Origin: Pedomonas sp051304405
Lineage (GTDB): Bacteria; Pseudomonadota; Alphaproteobacteria; Sphingomonadales; Sphingomonadaceae
Reading direction: 5' to 3'
DNA length: 64,000 nt
NCBI RefSeq assembly: GCF_051304405.1
Contig: NZ_JBPPGG010000002.1
Coordinates: 62,001 to 126,000 of the forward strand
Shown here: positions 33,449 through 45,289 of the stretch, piece by piece
Layout: each line of letters starts with the position of its first letter
Numbering within the stretch: the stretch's first letter is position 1
Notes under the pieces: generated by a model
Told to the model about the DNA's origin: nothing
Databases searched by the model: none
Seen by the model: the letters and a program-made list of their open reading frames with translations, nothing else
Program-made: the position numbers and the translations under genes

Positions 33449-33555
33449 CGCGTAAGTCGAAGCAGCCGAGCGCGACCAACAGCACTGGCGCCCATAGCCC
33501 TGCGGCCGGCGTCAACGGCCGGGCAAATGTCAGCAATGGTCAGTGCGTGATTCAT
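33442..33555 (-). CDS. Candidate leucine leader peptide for leuA
   Basis: 37 residues from an ATG at 33555 with AGGAA seven bases upstream: MNHALTIADICPAVDAGRRA..., ending ARLLRLTRP. Three of its five Leu codons fall in the last eight residues, right before the stop codon that is inside the inverted repeat. A stalled ribosome there would cover the 5' arm. The Leu run is modest compared with classical leaders, and another reading frame here is also Leu-rich, so the call is tentative. Confidence 0.4.
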   Translation of the reverse strand: MNHALTIADICPAVDAGRRAMGASAVGRARLLRLTRP

Positions 33556-33587
33556 GTGTGCGTTCCTGACGGAACCGCATAAAGGGT

Positions 33588-33620
33588 CAACGCCCTGTTG
33601 TAAACAGGGCGTTGTATTTT
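33588..33620 (+). terminator. 12-bp perfect hairpin with T-tract on the plus strand
   Basis: CAACGCCCTGTT (33588-33599) and AACAGGGCGTTG (33603-33614) surround GTA and are followed by TATTTTTC on the plus strand. Flanking genes are both on the minus strand. On the minus strand it could still end the 33668-34906 gene, but the tail there is TTGACCCTTT, which is poor. Confidence 0.6.
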
Positions 33621-33667
33621 TCATTCCCTCTGCCCACCCCTTGGGGTGAAATCATTACACGTTTGGA

Positions 33668-34906
33668 CTACTGGATGGAACGTTTGGCAAGCCAGTCGCG
33701 GCGGGCCGCGAAGCTGGCCTCCATCGCCTCGATGTCCGCCTCGGTCAGCTCCGGGTTGTAGACCTGGAAGGAGAGCACCAGGCAGGGCGCCTCGGTGCGG
33801 TTGACCAGACGGTGCTCGAAGGTGTCGTCGAACAGCAGCGGCGTGCCGACAACCCACGGATGGACCGTGCCGTCCGCCTCGATGCCGGCCTCGCCCTCGG
33901 CCACCTGCAAGGGCAGGTGCACGGTGAGGTGCGCGTTGGACTGGCCGAACACCAGCGGGCGCTCCGCCTTGGGCGCGAAGATCAGCAGGCGCACGTCCGC
34001 CGGACCGTCGCCGACGCGGGCGAGCGGCAGGGCGCCCAGCGCCTTCTCCAGCGACGGCAGGTTGTCGAGCGCGTCCTGGCGCTTGCCGTTGCGGTAGAGG
34101 AACACGGAGCGGATCTCGCTGCTGGCGGCGACGGCGGGCAGGCCGGGCGCGCCCGGCTCGCCGTCCGCGTCCAGATCGATGCTGGCCGCCGCCTCGGCGC
34201 GCACGGCCTCGGCGCTGTCGGCAAGCGCGGCAAGGCCCGGGATGCTCGCCACGTCGTGGATGAGTTCGGCCTTGAGGCCCGGCACGTAGAACAGCCACGG
34301 GCGCTGGCCCGGCTGCTCGTATTCCACCGTGGTGTCGGAGGCCTGCGGCCACAGGGCGTTCCGGATGCGCTCGGACCCCTTGGCGGCTTCCTCGTGCTGC
34401 ATGGAGAGGAAGGAGCGCAGGAACTTCACCGCGTCGCGGACGCGCTGGGCGGCACCGCGGAACACGGCCGGATCGTAGCCCGCCTCGATGAAGCCGGGGC
34501 TCGCCTCGAACACCAGGGAGATGATCTGGGCGGCCCGGTCCGGCTGCTTGCGGCGCGCCAGCAGCATCGCCAGGTAGATGGCGGCCATGTAGTTGGCCGG
34601 ATCGGCGATCAGCGCGTCGCGGTAGAGCCGCTCGGCGGCATCCAGCTCGCCCTTCATCTCCAGCGCCTCGCCCATCAGACGGCGGGCGTTGGAGTTGTTG
34701 GGCTCCAGCTTGATGTAGTCGGCCAGGAGGCTGATGGCGGCGTCGAACTGGCCGGACTGGACGGCATAGTTCGACAGGTAGTCGAGCGCTCCGCGGTGCT
34801 TCGGGTCGAGCCGGAGCACGTTCTGGAACAGCGCGGCGGCTTGGGCCGGGTCGCCGGAATTGAAGGCTTCCACGGCTTGTTGTGCGAGTTTTTCAGACTG
34901 TCTCAT
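33668..34906 (-). CDS. TPR protein with aspartyl/asparaginyl beta-hydroxylase domain
   Basis: 412 residues. Residues 1-~130 form three to four TPRs (AVEAFNSGDPAQAAALFQNVL, YAVQSGQFDAAISLLADYI, ALEMKGELDAAERLYRDAL). Residues ~285-395 match the Asp/Asn hydroxylase domain: RLLIFAPKAERPLVFGQSNAH, HLPLQVAEG and DDTFEHRLVNRT. The two His (in SNAHLTVH and FEHRL) fit the 2-oxoglutarate/Fe(II) cupin ligands. The substrate is unknown. Lies 80 bp downstream of rpsD on the same strand; no terminator was seen between them, so read-through is possible. Confidence 0.88.
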   Translation of the reverse strand: MRQSEKLAQQAVEAFNSGDPAQAAALFQNVLRLDPKHRGALDYLSNYAVQSGQFDAAISLLADYIKLEPNNSNARRLMGEALEMKGELDAAERLYRDALIADPANYMAAIYLAMLLARRKQPDRAAQIISLVFEASPGFIEAGYDPAVFRGAAQRVRDAVKFLRSFLSMQHEEAAKGSERIRNALWPQASDTTVEYEQPGQRPWLFYVPGLKAELIHDVASIPGLAALADSAEAVRAEAAASIDLDADGEPGAPGLPAVAASSEIRSVFLYRNGKRQDALDNLPSLEKALGALPLARVGDGPADVRLLIFAPKAERPLVFGQSNAHLTVHLPLQVAEGEAGIEADGTVHPWVVGTPLLFDDTFEHRLVNRTEAPCLVLSFQVYNPELTEADIEAMEASFAARRDWLAKRSIQ

Positions 34907-34987
34907 AGCAAGCTACAAAAGCAGGAACGCCCGCGATTTGCAATCGCGGGCGTTGACCTTGAACCATGCCTGAAAGGCTGGAAATTC

Positions 34988-35602
34988 TTAGCGCGAGTAG
35001 AACTCGACCACCAGGTTCGGTTCCATGCGGACCGGGTAGGGGATCTCGTCCAGCGTCGGGATGCGAACGAGGGTCACCTTGGTCGGGCCGTCGTTCTGCA
35101 GGTAGTCGGGGACGTCACGCTCGGCCGAGCCCAGCGACTCCAGAACCACCGCCATTTCCTTGGCGCGCTGGCGCAGCTCGACCACGTCGCCAACCCGGAG
35201 GCGGGCCGAGGCGATGTTGCAGCGGCGGCCGTTGACCAGGATGTGGCCGTGGTTCACCAGCTGACGGGCGGCGAACGGCGTCGGCGCAAACTTGGCGCGG
35301 TAGACGACGGCGTCCAGGCGGCGCTCCAGCAGGCCGACCAGGTTCTGACCGGTATCACCCGGAACGCGGGCGGCCTCGGCGTAGACCTTGCGGAACTGCT
35401 TCTCGGTGATGTTGCCGTAGTAGCCCTTCAGCTTCTGCTTGGCGCGGAGCTGAATGCCGAAGTCCGACGGCTTGCCCTTGCGGCGCTGGCCGTGCTGGCC
35501 CGGGCCGTAGGAGCGCTTGTTGACCGGGCTCTTCGGGCGGCCCCAGATGTTCTCGCCAAGGCGGCGATCAAGCTTGTACTTCGAAGTCAGACGCTTGGTC
35601 AT
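34988..35602 (-). CDS. rpsD: 30S ribosomal protein S4
   Basis: 204 residues, the alphaproteobacterial S4 form. N-terminus MTKRLTSKYKLDRRLGENIW, then KSPVNKRSYGPGQHGQRRKG and the S4 RNA-binding domain RRLDAVVYRAKFAPTPFAAR with NHGHILVNGRR. Like most alphaproteobacterial S4, it lacks the zinc Cys cluster. S4 nucleates 30S assembly. It stands alone, away from the alpha operon, with a near-consensus promoter about 120 bp upstream. Confidence 0.98.
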   Translation of the reverse strand: MTKRLTSKYKLDRRLGENIWGRPKSPVNKRSYGPGQHGQRRKGKPSDFGIQLRAKQKLKGYYGNITEKQFRKVYAEAARVPGDTGQNLVGLLERRLDAVVYRAKFAPTPFAARQLVNHGHILVNGRRCNIASARLRVGDVVELRQRAKEMAVVLESLGSAERDVPDYLQNDGPTKVTLVRIPTLDEIPYPVRMEPNLVVEFYSR

Positions 35603-35721
35603 GACAATCCTTCCAACCGTTCAAGTTTGCGTTTTGGTCCCCAGACCACGCCGCAGGCCCGTCTTCCGGCTTGCGTGGACACCGCTTCACTGGGGCTGCG
35701 GGTCCATCGGAGCGAAGGGGC

Positions 35722-35749
35722 CTTATACGGCCACGAGCAGAAATGTCAA
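35722..35749 (-). promoter_or_regulatory. Near-consensus sigma-70 promoter of rpsD
   Basis: TTGACA (35749-35744), 16-bp spacer, TATAAG (35727-35722) on the minus strand. This is the best match to the consensus in the window and leaves a leader of about 110 nt that could carry S4 autoregulation. Confidence 0.8.
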
Positions 35750-35798
35750 TTTGCCGATGGCGGGGAAGGCGCGGCCGCTTGTCCCGCTCCCCTCAAAA

Positions 35799-35839
35799 GA
35801 AAAAGGCCCCCGCGTTTCCGGGAAGGAAGCGCGGGGGCC
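35799..35839 (-). terminator. Terminator of the RND efflux operon
   Basis: GGCCCCCGCG (35805-35814) and CGCGGGGGCC (35830-35839) form the stem, extended by TTTCC/GGAA(G)G. On the minus strand it is followed by TTTTTC. Confidence 0.85.
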
Positions 35840-35885
35840 AGTGGATATGAGGTTACAGGGATACGCTTACTCAACAGGGGGACGC

Positions 35886-39076
<3,191 letters not shown>

Positions 39077-39080
<4 letters not shown>

Positions 39081-40285
39081 TTGGCTGCCCCTGTTGTCCC
39101 GGCGCCTGCCGGCGCAGTGGCCGGGGTGGCCGCGGCCGTTGTCGTCTCCCCGTCAGGGCGGGGGGTGATGGTGGCCGGCCTCGGTTTGACCGTGGCGCCG
39201 GGGCGCACGCGCATCAGGCCCTCGACGACCACCTTGTCGGTGGGCTCGAGGCCGTCGCGGATCACCCGCAGGCCGTCGATGATCGGGCCGAGCGCCACCT
39301 TGCGCTGGGCCACCGCGCCGTCCTTGTCCACCACGTAGACGACGCGGTCCGCTTGGTCGGTGGCGAGGGCCTCGTCCGGCACCAGGACAGCCTCGTGGGA
39401 GTCCGCCCGCAGGAGGCGCATCTTGGCGAACATGCCCGGCACGAACACGTGGTCCGGGTTGGGGACAACCGCGCGGCCGCGGATGGTACCGGTCTGCGGG
39501 TCGATCTGGTTGTCGACGAAGTCCATCTGGCCCTTGTGGGGGAAGCCGGACTCGCCCATCAGTTGCAGCTCGACCGGCAGGGGGCGGCCCTTGGCCTTCT
39601 GGGCCGCGCCCAGATAGTCGAGGTAGGTGGCCTCGTCGCCGTCGAACACGAAGTAGATGGGATCAAGCGAGGCGATGGAGGTGAGCAGGGTGCTGTCGTT
39701 GCTGCCGCCCGTCACCAGGTTGCCGATGCTCACCGCCCGCGCGCTGATGCGCCCGCTGACCGGTGCGGTCACGCGCGTATAGGTCAGGTTCAGCTCGGCC
39801 TCGCGCACGGCGGCCTTGGCCCGGTCCACGGCGGCGCGGGCCTGATCCCGCTCCTGCACCCGCTGGTCGTAAAGCTGCTCGGAGACGTTCCGGTTTTCCA
39901 GCAGCCGGCGCGCCCGCTCCACATTGTTGGTCGCGAAGCGGAGCTGCGCCTCGGCTTCCTTCAGCTCGGCCTGGGCCCGCTCCAGTTCCACCTGGAAGGG
40001 GCGCGGGTCGATCACGAACAGCAGATCGCCCTTGCGAACATACTGGCCGTCCGTGAAGTGGATGGATTGAAGATAGCCGGAGACGCGCGCGCGCACCTCC
40101 ACATAGTCGATCGATTCGAATCGTCCGCTGAACTCGTCCCATTCCTGCACGGTCTTTATCAGCGGATTGGCAACGCCCACCTCCGGCAATGCCGGAGCTT
40201 GGGCCTGTTCCTGGCCGCAGGCGGCAAGAAGCGGAAGAGTGAGAGCAGCCGTCAGAACGAACGGCCGCAGACGCCAAGATGTCAT
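39077..40285 (-). CDS. RND efflux periplasmic adaptor (MexA/AcrA-type lipoprotein)
   Basis: 402 residues from the ATG at 40285 (GGGAG five bases upstream). Signal peptide with lipobox LLAAC, Cys at residue 23. Barrel-sandwich/lipoyl halves flank a coiled-coil hairpin (VELERAQAELKEAEAQL to ARAAVDRAKAAVREAELNL). Then APVSGRISARAVSIGNLV and the membrane-proximal domain. C-terminal tail is Ala/Thr-rich. First gene of the pump operon. No regulator gene lies nearby; direct repeats TTCCGAAT at 40374 and 40392 upstream might be a site for one. Confidence 0.95.
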
Positions 40286-40373
40286 AAGAGCTCCCAAGAG
40301 CCATGGTCAGAGAGGACCCGGCACGTAGGGAGCGACGACTAGTCCAACAAGGCTATATGGGAAGAACGAACCG

Positions 40374-40399
40374 TTCCGAATTCGCGACCAATTCCGAAT
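40374..40399. promoter_or_regulatory. Direct repeat upstream of the efflux operon
   Basis: TTCCGAAT occurs at 40374-40381 and 40392-40399, 18 bp apart, in the short gap between the adaptor start and the trmJ stop. A possible operator; low certainty. Confidence 0.3.
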
Positions 40400-40402
40400 A
40401 CG

Positions 40403-41155
40403 TCAGTCGGATTTCCCGGAATTTGGCTTGCGATTCAACTCCCCCGCAAGGCAGCGGATGACGCCGCGCAGGGTGCGCACTTCCTGCCCGGTGAAGGCGG
40501 GACGCTCGAAGATGTTGCGCAGGGTGCGCTTCATGCTCTCCGTCCGGTGGTCCGGGTGGAAGTAGCCGCGCGGCTCCAGCAGTTCAATCAGGTGGTTGAT
40601 GAGCCCGTCCAGCGCCTCGCGGGTGGCGGGGCCTTCGTAGTCGCCTTCCAGGCGCACGGGGGGCGTCTTGTCCTGCTGCTTGTGCCACTCGTAGGCGATG
40701 ACGATGACCGCCTGCGCCAGGTTGAGCGAGCCGAACTCCGGGTTGGTGGGGATGGAGATGAGCACGTCGCCCATCGCCACCTCCTCGGTGGTCAGCCCGG
40801 TGCGCTCCGGCCCGAACACGATGGCCGTGCGCGCGCCCTGGGCGGCGAGGGCGTTCATCTGCGCCACCGCGCCTTCGGGGGTGGCGGTTTCCTTGATCAT
40901 GCGCCGCAGCGTCATGGCCGTGGCGTAGACCCGGTTGCAGTCCGCCACCGCCGCTTCCAGGCTGTCGTAGAGCCGGGCGTTGTCCAGCACGATGTCCGCG
41001 CCCGAGGCGGCGGGGCCTGCCGCCGGGTTGGGCCAGCCGTCGCGCGGCTCCACCAGCCGCAGTTCGCTGAGGCCGAAGTTCCACATGGCGCGCGCGACCA
41101 TGCCGATGTTCTCGCCCAGCTGGGGACGCACAAGCACGATGACAGGTTGGTTCAT
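40403..41155 (-). CDS. trmJ: tRNA (Cm32/Um32) methyltransferase TrmJ
   Basis: 250 residues from the ATG at 41155 (MNQPVIVLVRPQLGENIGMV). SpoU/TrmH knot motifs: motif 1 RPQLGENIGMVARAMWNFGL, motif 2 IVFGPERTGLTTEE, motif 3 SLNLAQAVIVIAYEW. The C-terminal helical extension (after ~160) fits TrmJ rather than TrmL. It methylates the ribose at position 32 of tRNA. Thirteen bp downstream of gltX, so probably in one operon with nadE-gltX. Confidence 0.9.
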   Translation of the reverse strand: MNQPVIVLVRPQLGENIGMVARAMWNFGLSELRLVEPRDGWPNPAAGPAASGADIVLDNARLYDSLEAAVADCNRVYATAMTLRRMIKETATPEGAVAQMNALAAQGARTAIVFGPERTGLTTEEVAMGDVLISIPTNPEFGSLNLAQAVIVIAYEWHKQQDKTPPVRLEGDYEGPATREALDGLINHLIELLEPRGYFHPDHRTESMKRTLRNIFERPAFTGQEVRTLRGVIRCLAGELNRKPNSGKSD

Positions 41156-41168
41156 TGGCGTGACGCAG

Positions 41169-42521
41169 TTACTTTTTCTGGTGTGAGGGAGCGCCGAGAC
41201 GCTCCAGGGCGGCCTCGCGGCCGATGCGGGCAAGCAGCGGCCCCATCTCCGGGCCGTGGGGCTGGCCGGTGAGCGCCAGACGCAGCGGCAGGAACAGCGC
41301 CTTGCCCTTGCGGCCGGTCCGCTCCTTGAGCACGTCGGTCCAGCGTTTCCAGATGTCCTCGGCCCAGGGCAGGGCGTCGAGGAAGGCGCGGGCGGCCTCG
41401 ATGAATTCGGCGTCCGCTTCCTCGATGACCGGCTCGACCGGGCCCGTGATGAGTTGCCACACCGCCGCCACATCGTCCAGCCGGTCGATGTTGCCGCGCA
41501 GCAGCGCCCAGTCCTGCGCCGTCATGCCGGCGGGGAGGCGGTCCCTGACGCTGTCATACTCAAGGTGGTGGAGGATTTTCGTGTTGAGCGCGACCAGATC
41601 CGCCTCGTCGAACAGGGCATTGGCCTTGTTGAAGGTGGACCAGTCGAACGTCTCCACCAGCGCCTGCCGGTCGGTGACCGGCTCGATGGGCAGCGATGTG
41701 CCGATGCGGGCTAGGTAGGCGATCAGCGCCAGCGGCTCGACGCCCAGCGCCTTGTAGTGCTCGACGCCCGCCGAGCCCAGCCGCTTGGAGAGCTCCCCGC
41801 TCCTGGTGGACAGGAGCGCCAGATGGGCGAACGCCGGAACGTCTGCTCCCAGCGCCTCGAACATCTGGATCTGCACGCCCGAGTTGGTGAGGTGGTCCTG
41901 CCCGCGCACCACGTGGGTGATGCCCAGATCCACGTCGTCAATGACGGAGGGGAGCATGTAGAGCCACGAGCCGTCCTCCCGCCGCACCACGGGGTCGGAG
42001 AGGGAGGCGGGGTCGATGCTCACCGGGCCCTGCACCAGGTCGTTGAAGGCGATGCGGGCGCCGGTTTCCAGCTTGAAGCGCCAGTGCGGGCGGCGGCCCT
42101 CCGCCTCCAGCCTGGCGCGGTCCGCCTCGGTCAGCTTGAGGGCGGCGCGGTCGTAGACCGGCGGCAGGCCCCGGGAGAGCTGGATCTTGCGGCGCATCTC
42201 CAGCTCTTCGCTGGTCTCGTAGCAGGGGTAGACCCGGCCCGCCGCCTTCAGCCGCTCGAACGCCGCCTCGTAGGCGTCGGTGCGGGCGGACTGGCGGGTC
42301 TCGCCGTCCACGCGGATGCCGAGCCAGGCGAGGTCGCGGCGGATGCCCTCCACATACTCTTCGCGGCTGCGGGCGAGATCGGTGTCGTCCAGACGCAGGA
42401 GGAAGCGCCCCCCGGTCTTCTCCGCGAACAGGGCGTTGATGATCGCCGTGCGCAGGTTGCCCACGTGCAGGTAGCCGGTGGGGGACGGCGCGAAGCGAAC
42501 AACGGGTGCGGTTTCAGTCAT
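41169..42521 (-). CDS. gltX: Glutamate-tRNA ligase
   Basis: 450 residues. Class I synthetase: HIGH-like SPTGYLHVGN near the N-terminus and KMSKS-like ELSKRLG. It has the form PVVRFAPSPTGYLHVGNLRT seen in one of the two GltX paralogues of alphaproteobacteria, so it may charge tRNA-Glu or tRNA-Gln as part of the transamidation route. C-terminal anticodon-binding helical domain is complete. Its ATG overlaps the nadE stop by 4 bp. Confidence 0.95.
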   Translation of the reverse strand: MTETAPVVRFAPSPTGYLHVGNLRTAIINALFAEKTGGRFLLRLDDTDLARSREEYVEGIRRDLAWLGIRVDGETRQSARTDAYEAAFERLKAAGRVYPCYETSEELEMRRKIQLSRGLPPVYDRAALKLTEADRARLEAEGRRPHWRFKLETGARIAFNDLVQGPVSIDPASLSDPVVRREDGSWLYMLPSVIDDVDLGITHVVRGQDHLTNSGVQIQMFEALGADVPAFAHLALLSTRSGELSKRLGSAGVEHYKALGVEPLALIAYLARIGTSLPIEPVTDRQALVETFDWSTFNKANALFDEADLVALNTKILHHLEYDSVRDRLPAGMTAQDWALLRGNIDRLDDVAAVWQLITGPVEPVIEEADAEFIEAARAFLDALPWAEDIWKRWTDVLKERTGRKGKALFLPLRLALTGQPHGPEMGPLLARIGREAALERLGAPSHQKK

Positions 42522-44173
42522 CGTGCGGTCCGGAAGGCGTTGGTGATGGGATAGCGGCGGTCGCGCCCGAAGTTGCGCGGCGTGATCTTGACGCCGGGCG
42601 GGGCCTGACGCCGCTTGTATTCCGCAACATAAAGGAGCCGCTCGACCCGCGCGACCGTCGCCGGGTCGTAGCCGCGCGCGGCGATGGCATCGACGGACAG
42701 CTCCTCCTCGACAAGGCCGGTGAGAATGGCGTCCAGCACCGGATACGGCGGCAGGCTGTCCTCATCCTTCTGGTTCTCGCGCAGCTCGGCGGTGGGCGGC
42801 TTGGTGATGATCCGCTCCGGGATCACCTCGCCGCGCGGCCCCAGCGCCTCGATGGGCAGGTGCGCGTTGCGCCAGCGGCATAGCTCGAACACCATGGTCT
42901 TGTAGACGTCCTTCAGCACCGAATAGCCGCCGCACATGTCGCCATAGAGGGTGGCGTAGCCGGTGGACATCTCCGACTTGTTGCCGGTGGTCAGCACCAT
43001 GTGGCCGAACTTGTTGGACAGCGCCATCAGCGTCACGCCCCGGATGCGGGACTGGATGTTCTCCTCGGTGATGTCGCGCCCGCGCCCCTCGAACAGCGGG
43101 GCGAGCATGGCGCCGAACGCCTCGACGGCGGGCTCGATGGGGACGGTGTCCAGCCGCACGCCCAGCCGGCGCGAGCACTCCGCCGCATCCTCCAGGCTCT
43201 CGCGGGAGGTGTAGCGGGAGGGCATCATCACGCACCACACCTTGTCCGCCCCCAGCGCATCGACCGCCACTGCGGCGGAGAGGGCGCTGTCGATGCCGCC
43301 GGACATGCCGATGACCACGCCGGGGAAGCGGTTGCGGGTGACATAATCCTTCAGCCCCAGGCACATGGCCCGGTAGACGCTCTCAAGGGTCTCGCACGGC
43401 GGCACGATCTCCGCCTTCTCGCAGCGCCAGCCGGAGGCGGTGCGGGTCCAGTCCGTCACCGCGATGTGCTCCTGCCACTCGGGGAAGCGGGCGGCGAGCG
43501 CGGCATCGCCGTTGAGGACGAAGCTGCCGCCGTCGAACACCAGCTCGTCCTGCCCGCCCAGCCGGTTGAGGTAGACGAGGGGCAGGCCGGTCTCGGTCAC
43601 GCGGGCGACCGTGTGGTGCAGGCGCTTGTCGTCCTTGCCCAGCTCGAACGGCGAGGCGTTGGGGCTGATGAGGATCTCGGCGCCGGTCTCGGCCAGGCAC
43701 TCGCACACGTCCGGCGACCAGATGTCCTCGCAGATGGGGATGCCCAGCCGCACGCCCCGGAACGGGATGGGACCCGGCAGCGGGCCGCTGGCAAACACGC
43801 GCTTCTCGTCGAACACCCCGTAGTTGGGCAGGTCGTGCTTGCGGGTGATGGCGGCGATGCGCCCGTTCTCCAGCAGCGCGACGGCGTTGTAGAGCTTGCC
43901 GTCCTCCAGCCAGCAGGTGCCCGCCAGCATGGCCGGGCCGCCGTCGAGGGTGGCGGCGGCCAGCCGCTCCAGCCCGGCCCGCGCCGCCTGCTGGAATGCC
44001 GGCTTCAGCACCAGATCCTCCGGCGGATAGCCGATCAGCGCCAGCTCCGGGTAGACAATGAGGTCGGCGTCGCGCGCCCGGTTCCGGGCGTCGAGCATGG
44101 CGGCAATGTTGCCGTCGATGTCGCCCGTGATCTGGTTGATCTGGGCCAGGGCAATACGCAGGGTGTCTGTCAT
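42518..44173 (-). CDS. nadE: Glutamine-dependent NAD+ synthetase
   Basis: 551 residues. N-terminal nitrilase/glutaminase domain with the Glu-Lys-Cys triad: ADLIVYPELALIGYPPEDL (Glu), AITRKHDLPNYGVFDE (Lys), VRLGIPICEDIW (Cys). C-terminal synthetase domain has the ATP-binding MSGGIDSALSAAVAVDALG, with TGNKSEMSTGYATLYGDM following. It amidates nicotinic acid adenine dinucleotide, the last step to NAD. First gene of nadE-gltX-trmJ. Confidence 0.97.
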   Translation of the reverse strand: MTDTLRIALAQINQITGDIDGNIAAMLDARNRARDADLIVYPELALIGYPPEDLVLKPAFQQAARAGLERLAAATLDGGPAMLAGTCWLEDGKLYNAVALLENGRIAAITRKHDLPNYGVFDEKRVFASGPLPGPIPFRGVRLGIPICEDIWSPDVCECLAETGAEILISPNASPFELGKDDKRLHHTVARVTETGLPLVYLNRLGGQDELVFDGGSFVLNGDAALAARFPEWQEHIAVTDWTRTASGWRCEKAEIVPPCETLESVYRAMCLGLKDYVTRNRFPGVVIGMSGGIDSALSAAVAVDALGADKVWCVMMPSRYTSRESLEDAAECSRRLGVRLDTVPIEPAVEAFGAMLAPLFEGRGRDITEENIQSRIRGVTLMALSNKFGHMVLTTGNKSEMSTGYATLYGDMCGGYSVLKDVYKTMVFELCRWRNAHLPIEALGPRGEVIPERIITKPPTAELRENQKDEDSLPPYPVLDAILTGLVEEELSVDAIAARGYDPATVARVERLLYVAEYKRRQAPPGVKITPRNFGRDRRYPITNAFRTAR

Positions 44174-44314
44174 GTCAGCCTTTTAGGAGCGGTTGGGGGC
44201 GCGGGCAAGGCGGTGTTCCCCGCACCGCCCGCGCCGGCGCACCGCGATCTGGGGATAGGGCGCATATGGGGAGAGGCGCGGCCTTTCGGAACTGTTCTGA
44301 ACGCATATAGTCTT

Positions 44315-44343
44315 TTGACGGGATCGGCCGCCCAGAGTAGGGT
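44315..44343 (+). promoter_or_regulatory. Possible sigma-70 promoter of plsY
   Basis: TTGACG (44315-44320), 17-bp spacer, TAGGGT (44338-44343), about 43 bp before the plsY start codon. Confidence 0.45.
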
Positions 44344-44385
44344 CGCGCCCCGATTTCGTGTGGTCAGCGTAGGAGCGACTGGAGA

Positions 44386-44994
44386 ATGTTCGCCAATCCG
44401 TGGCTGTGGGCTGTCATCGGCTATGTTCTGGGCTCGATTCCGTTCGGACTTCTGCTCACCAAGGCGGCGGGCCTGGGCGACATCCGCGCGATCGGCTCCG
44501 GCAACATCGGCGCGACAAACGTGCTGCGGACCGGCAACAAGCTCCTCGCCGCTGCCACCCTGCTGCTGGACGGCGGCAAGGGCGCGGCCGCGGTGCTGCT
44601 GGCCGGAACCGCCTCCGCCGACGCCGCCATCCTGGCGGGCGCGGGCGCGTTCATTGGCCACCTCTATCCGGTCTGGCTGAAGTTCAAGGGCGGCAAGGGC
44701 GTCGCCACCTACATCGGCACCATGATCGCCCTGTCCATCTGGCCCGCCGTCGGCTTCGGCGTCGCCTGGCTCGGCACCGCCTTCATCACCCGCTATTCGT
44801 CGCTGGCGGCGCTGGTCGCCGTGGTCGTCACCCCCGTCGTCGCCTGGTTCGTCGATCGCCTGGACGTGGCGGCGCTCGGCGTCGGCATGGCCGCGCTCGT
44901 GTTCCTCAAGCACGAGGACAACATCCGCCGCCTGCGCCGGGGCGAGGAGTCCCGCATCGGCGCGAAGTCGGCCCCGGCGGACGGGGAAGAGTAG
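44386..44994 (+). CDS. plsY: Acyl-phosphate:glycerol-3-phosphate acyltransferase PlsY
   Basis: 202 residues with about six membrane helices. The three cytoplasmic motifs are GSIPFGLLLTKAAGLGDIR with GSGNIGATNVLRTGN, then HLYPVWLKFKGGKGVAT, and LKHEDNIRRLRRGEESRIG at the end. PlsY acylates glycerol-3-phosphate from acyl-phosphate, the first phospholipid step. Precedes dprA, but a gap with two hairpin repeats separates them. Confidence 0.96.
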   Translation: MFANPWLWAVIGYVLGSIPFGLLLTKAAGLGDIRAIGSGNIGATNVLRTGNKLLAAATLLLDGGKGAAAVLLAGTASADAAILAGAGAFIGHLYPVWLKFKGGKGVATYIGTMIALSIWPAVGFGVAWLGTAFITRYSSLAALVAVVVTPVVAWFVDRLDVAALGVGMAALVFLKHEDNIRRLRRGEESRIGAKSAPADGEE

Positions 44995-45050
44995 GGTTTT
45001 CGCTACCCCGTCCGGTGGCCCGTCCGGTGGCTTGCAGGACGTTGGGGGAT

Positions 45051-45070
45051 GCGAGGGGCTTGCCCCTCGC
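45051..45070. repeat. Hairpin repeat, type A, copy 2
   Basis: Perfect stem GCGAGGGGC/GCCCCTCGC with loop TT, followed by GCTCCCGTTCG, the reverse complement of the flank of the copy at 30966. It lies 56 bp after plsY and pairs with the type B copy at 45163. Confidence 0.85.
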
Positions 45071-45131
45071 GCTCCCGTTCGTCTGCCGGGCCGTGTTCCC
45101 GGCACCCCTGCTCCAGAGGCCGCGCCGGAAT

Positions 45132-45186
45132 GACCGGGTGCGGCCCGATAATCGAAGGGGGGTGCAGGGGGACAAGTCCCCCTGCA
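45132..45186. repeat. Hairpin repeat, type B, copy 4, with conserved flank
   Basis: GACCGGGTGCGGCCCGA (45132-45148) precedes a perfect 11-bp hairpin TGCAGGGGGAC/GTCCCCCTGCA (45163-45186). Same order and orientation as 11498-11552. The rest of the 295-bp plsY-dprA gap has no gene. Confidence 0.85.
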
Positions 45187-45289
45187 TGATCAATGCCTTA
45201 ACAGTCCGCCTTCGACCATAAACCGAGCAATCTACGACCCTGACGAGCCTTGACCGTTTGCGGGCGGGGGCGGGACACTCCGCCGCGTC

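Noticed and set aside
41156..41473. A longer N-terminus for TrmJ
   Set aside because: It overlaps gltX in another frame, and MNQPVIVLVRPQ is the usual start of the family.
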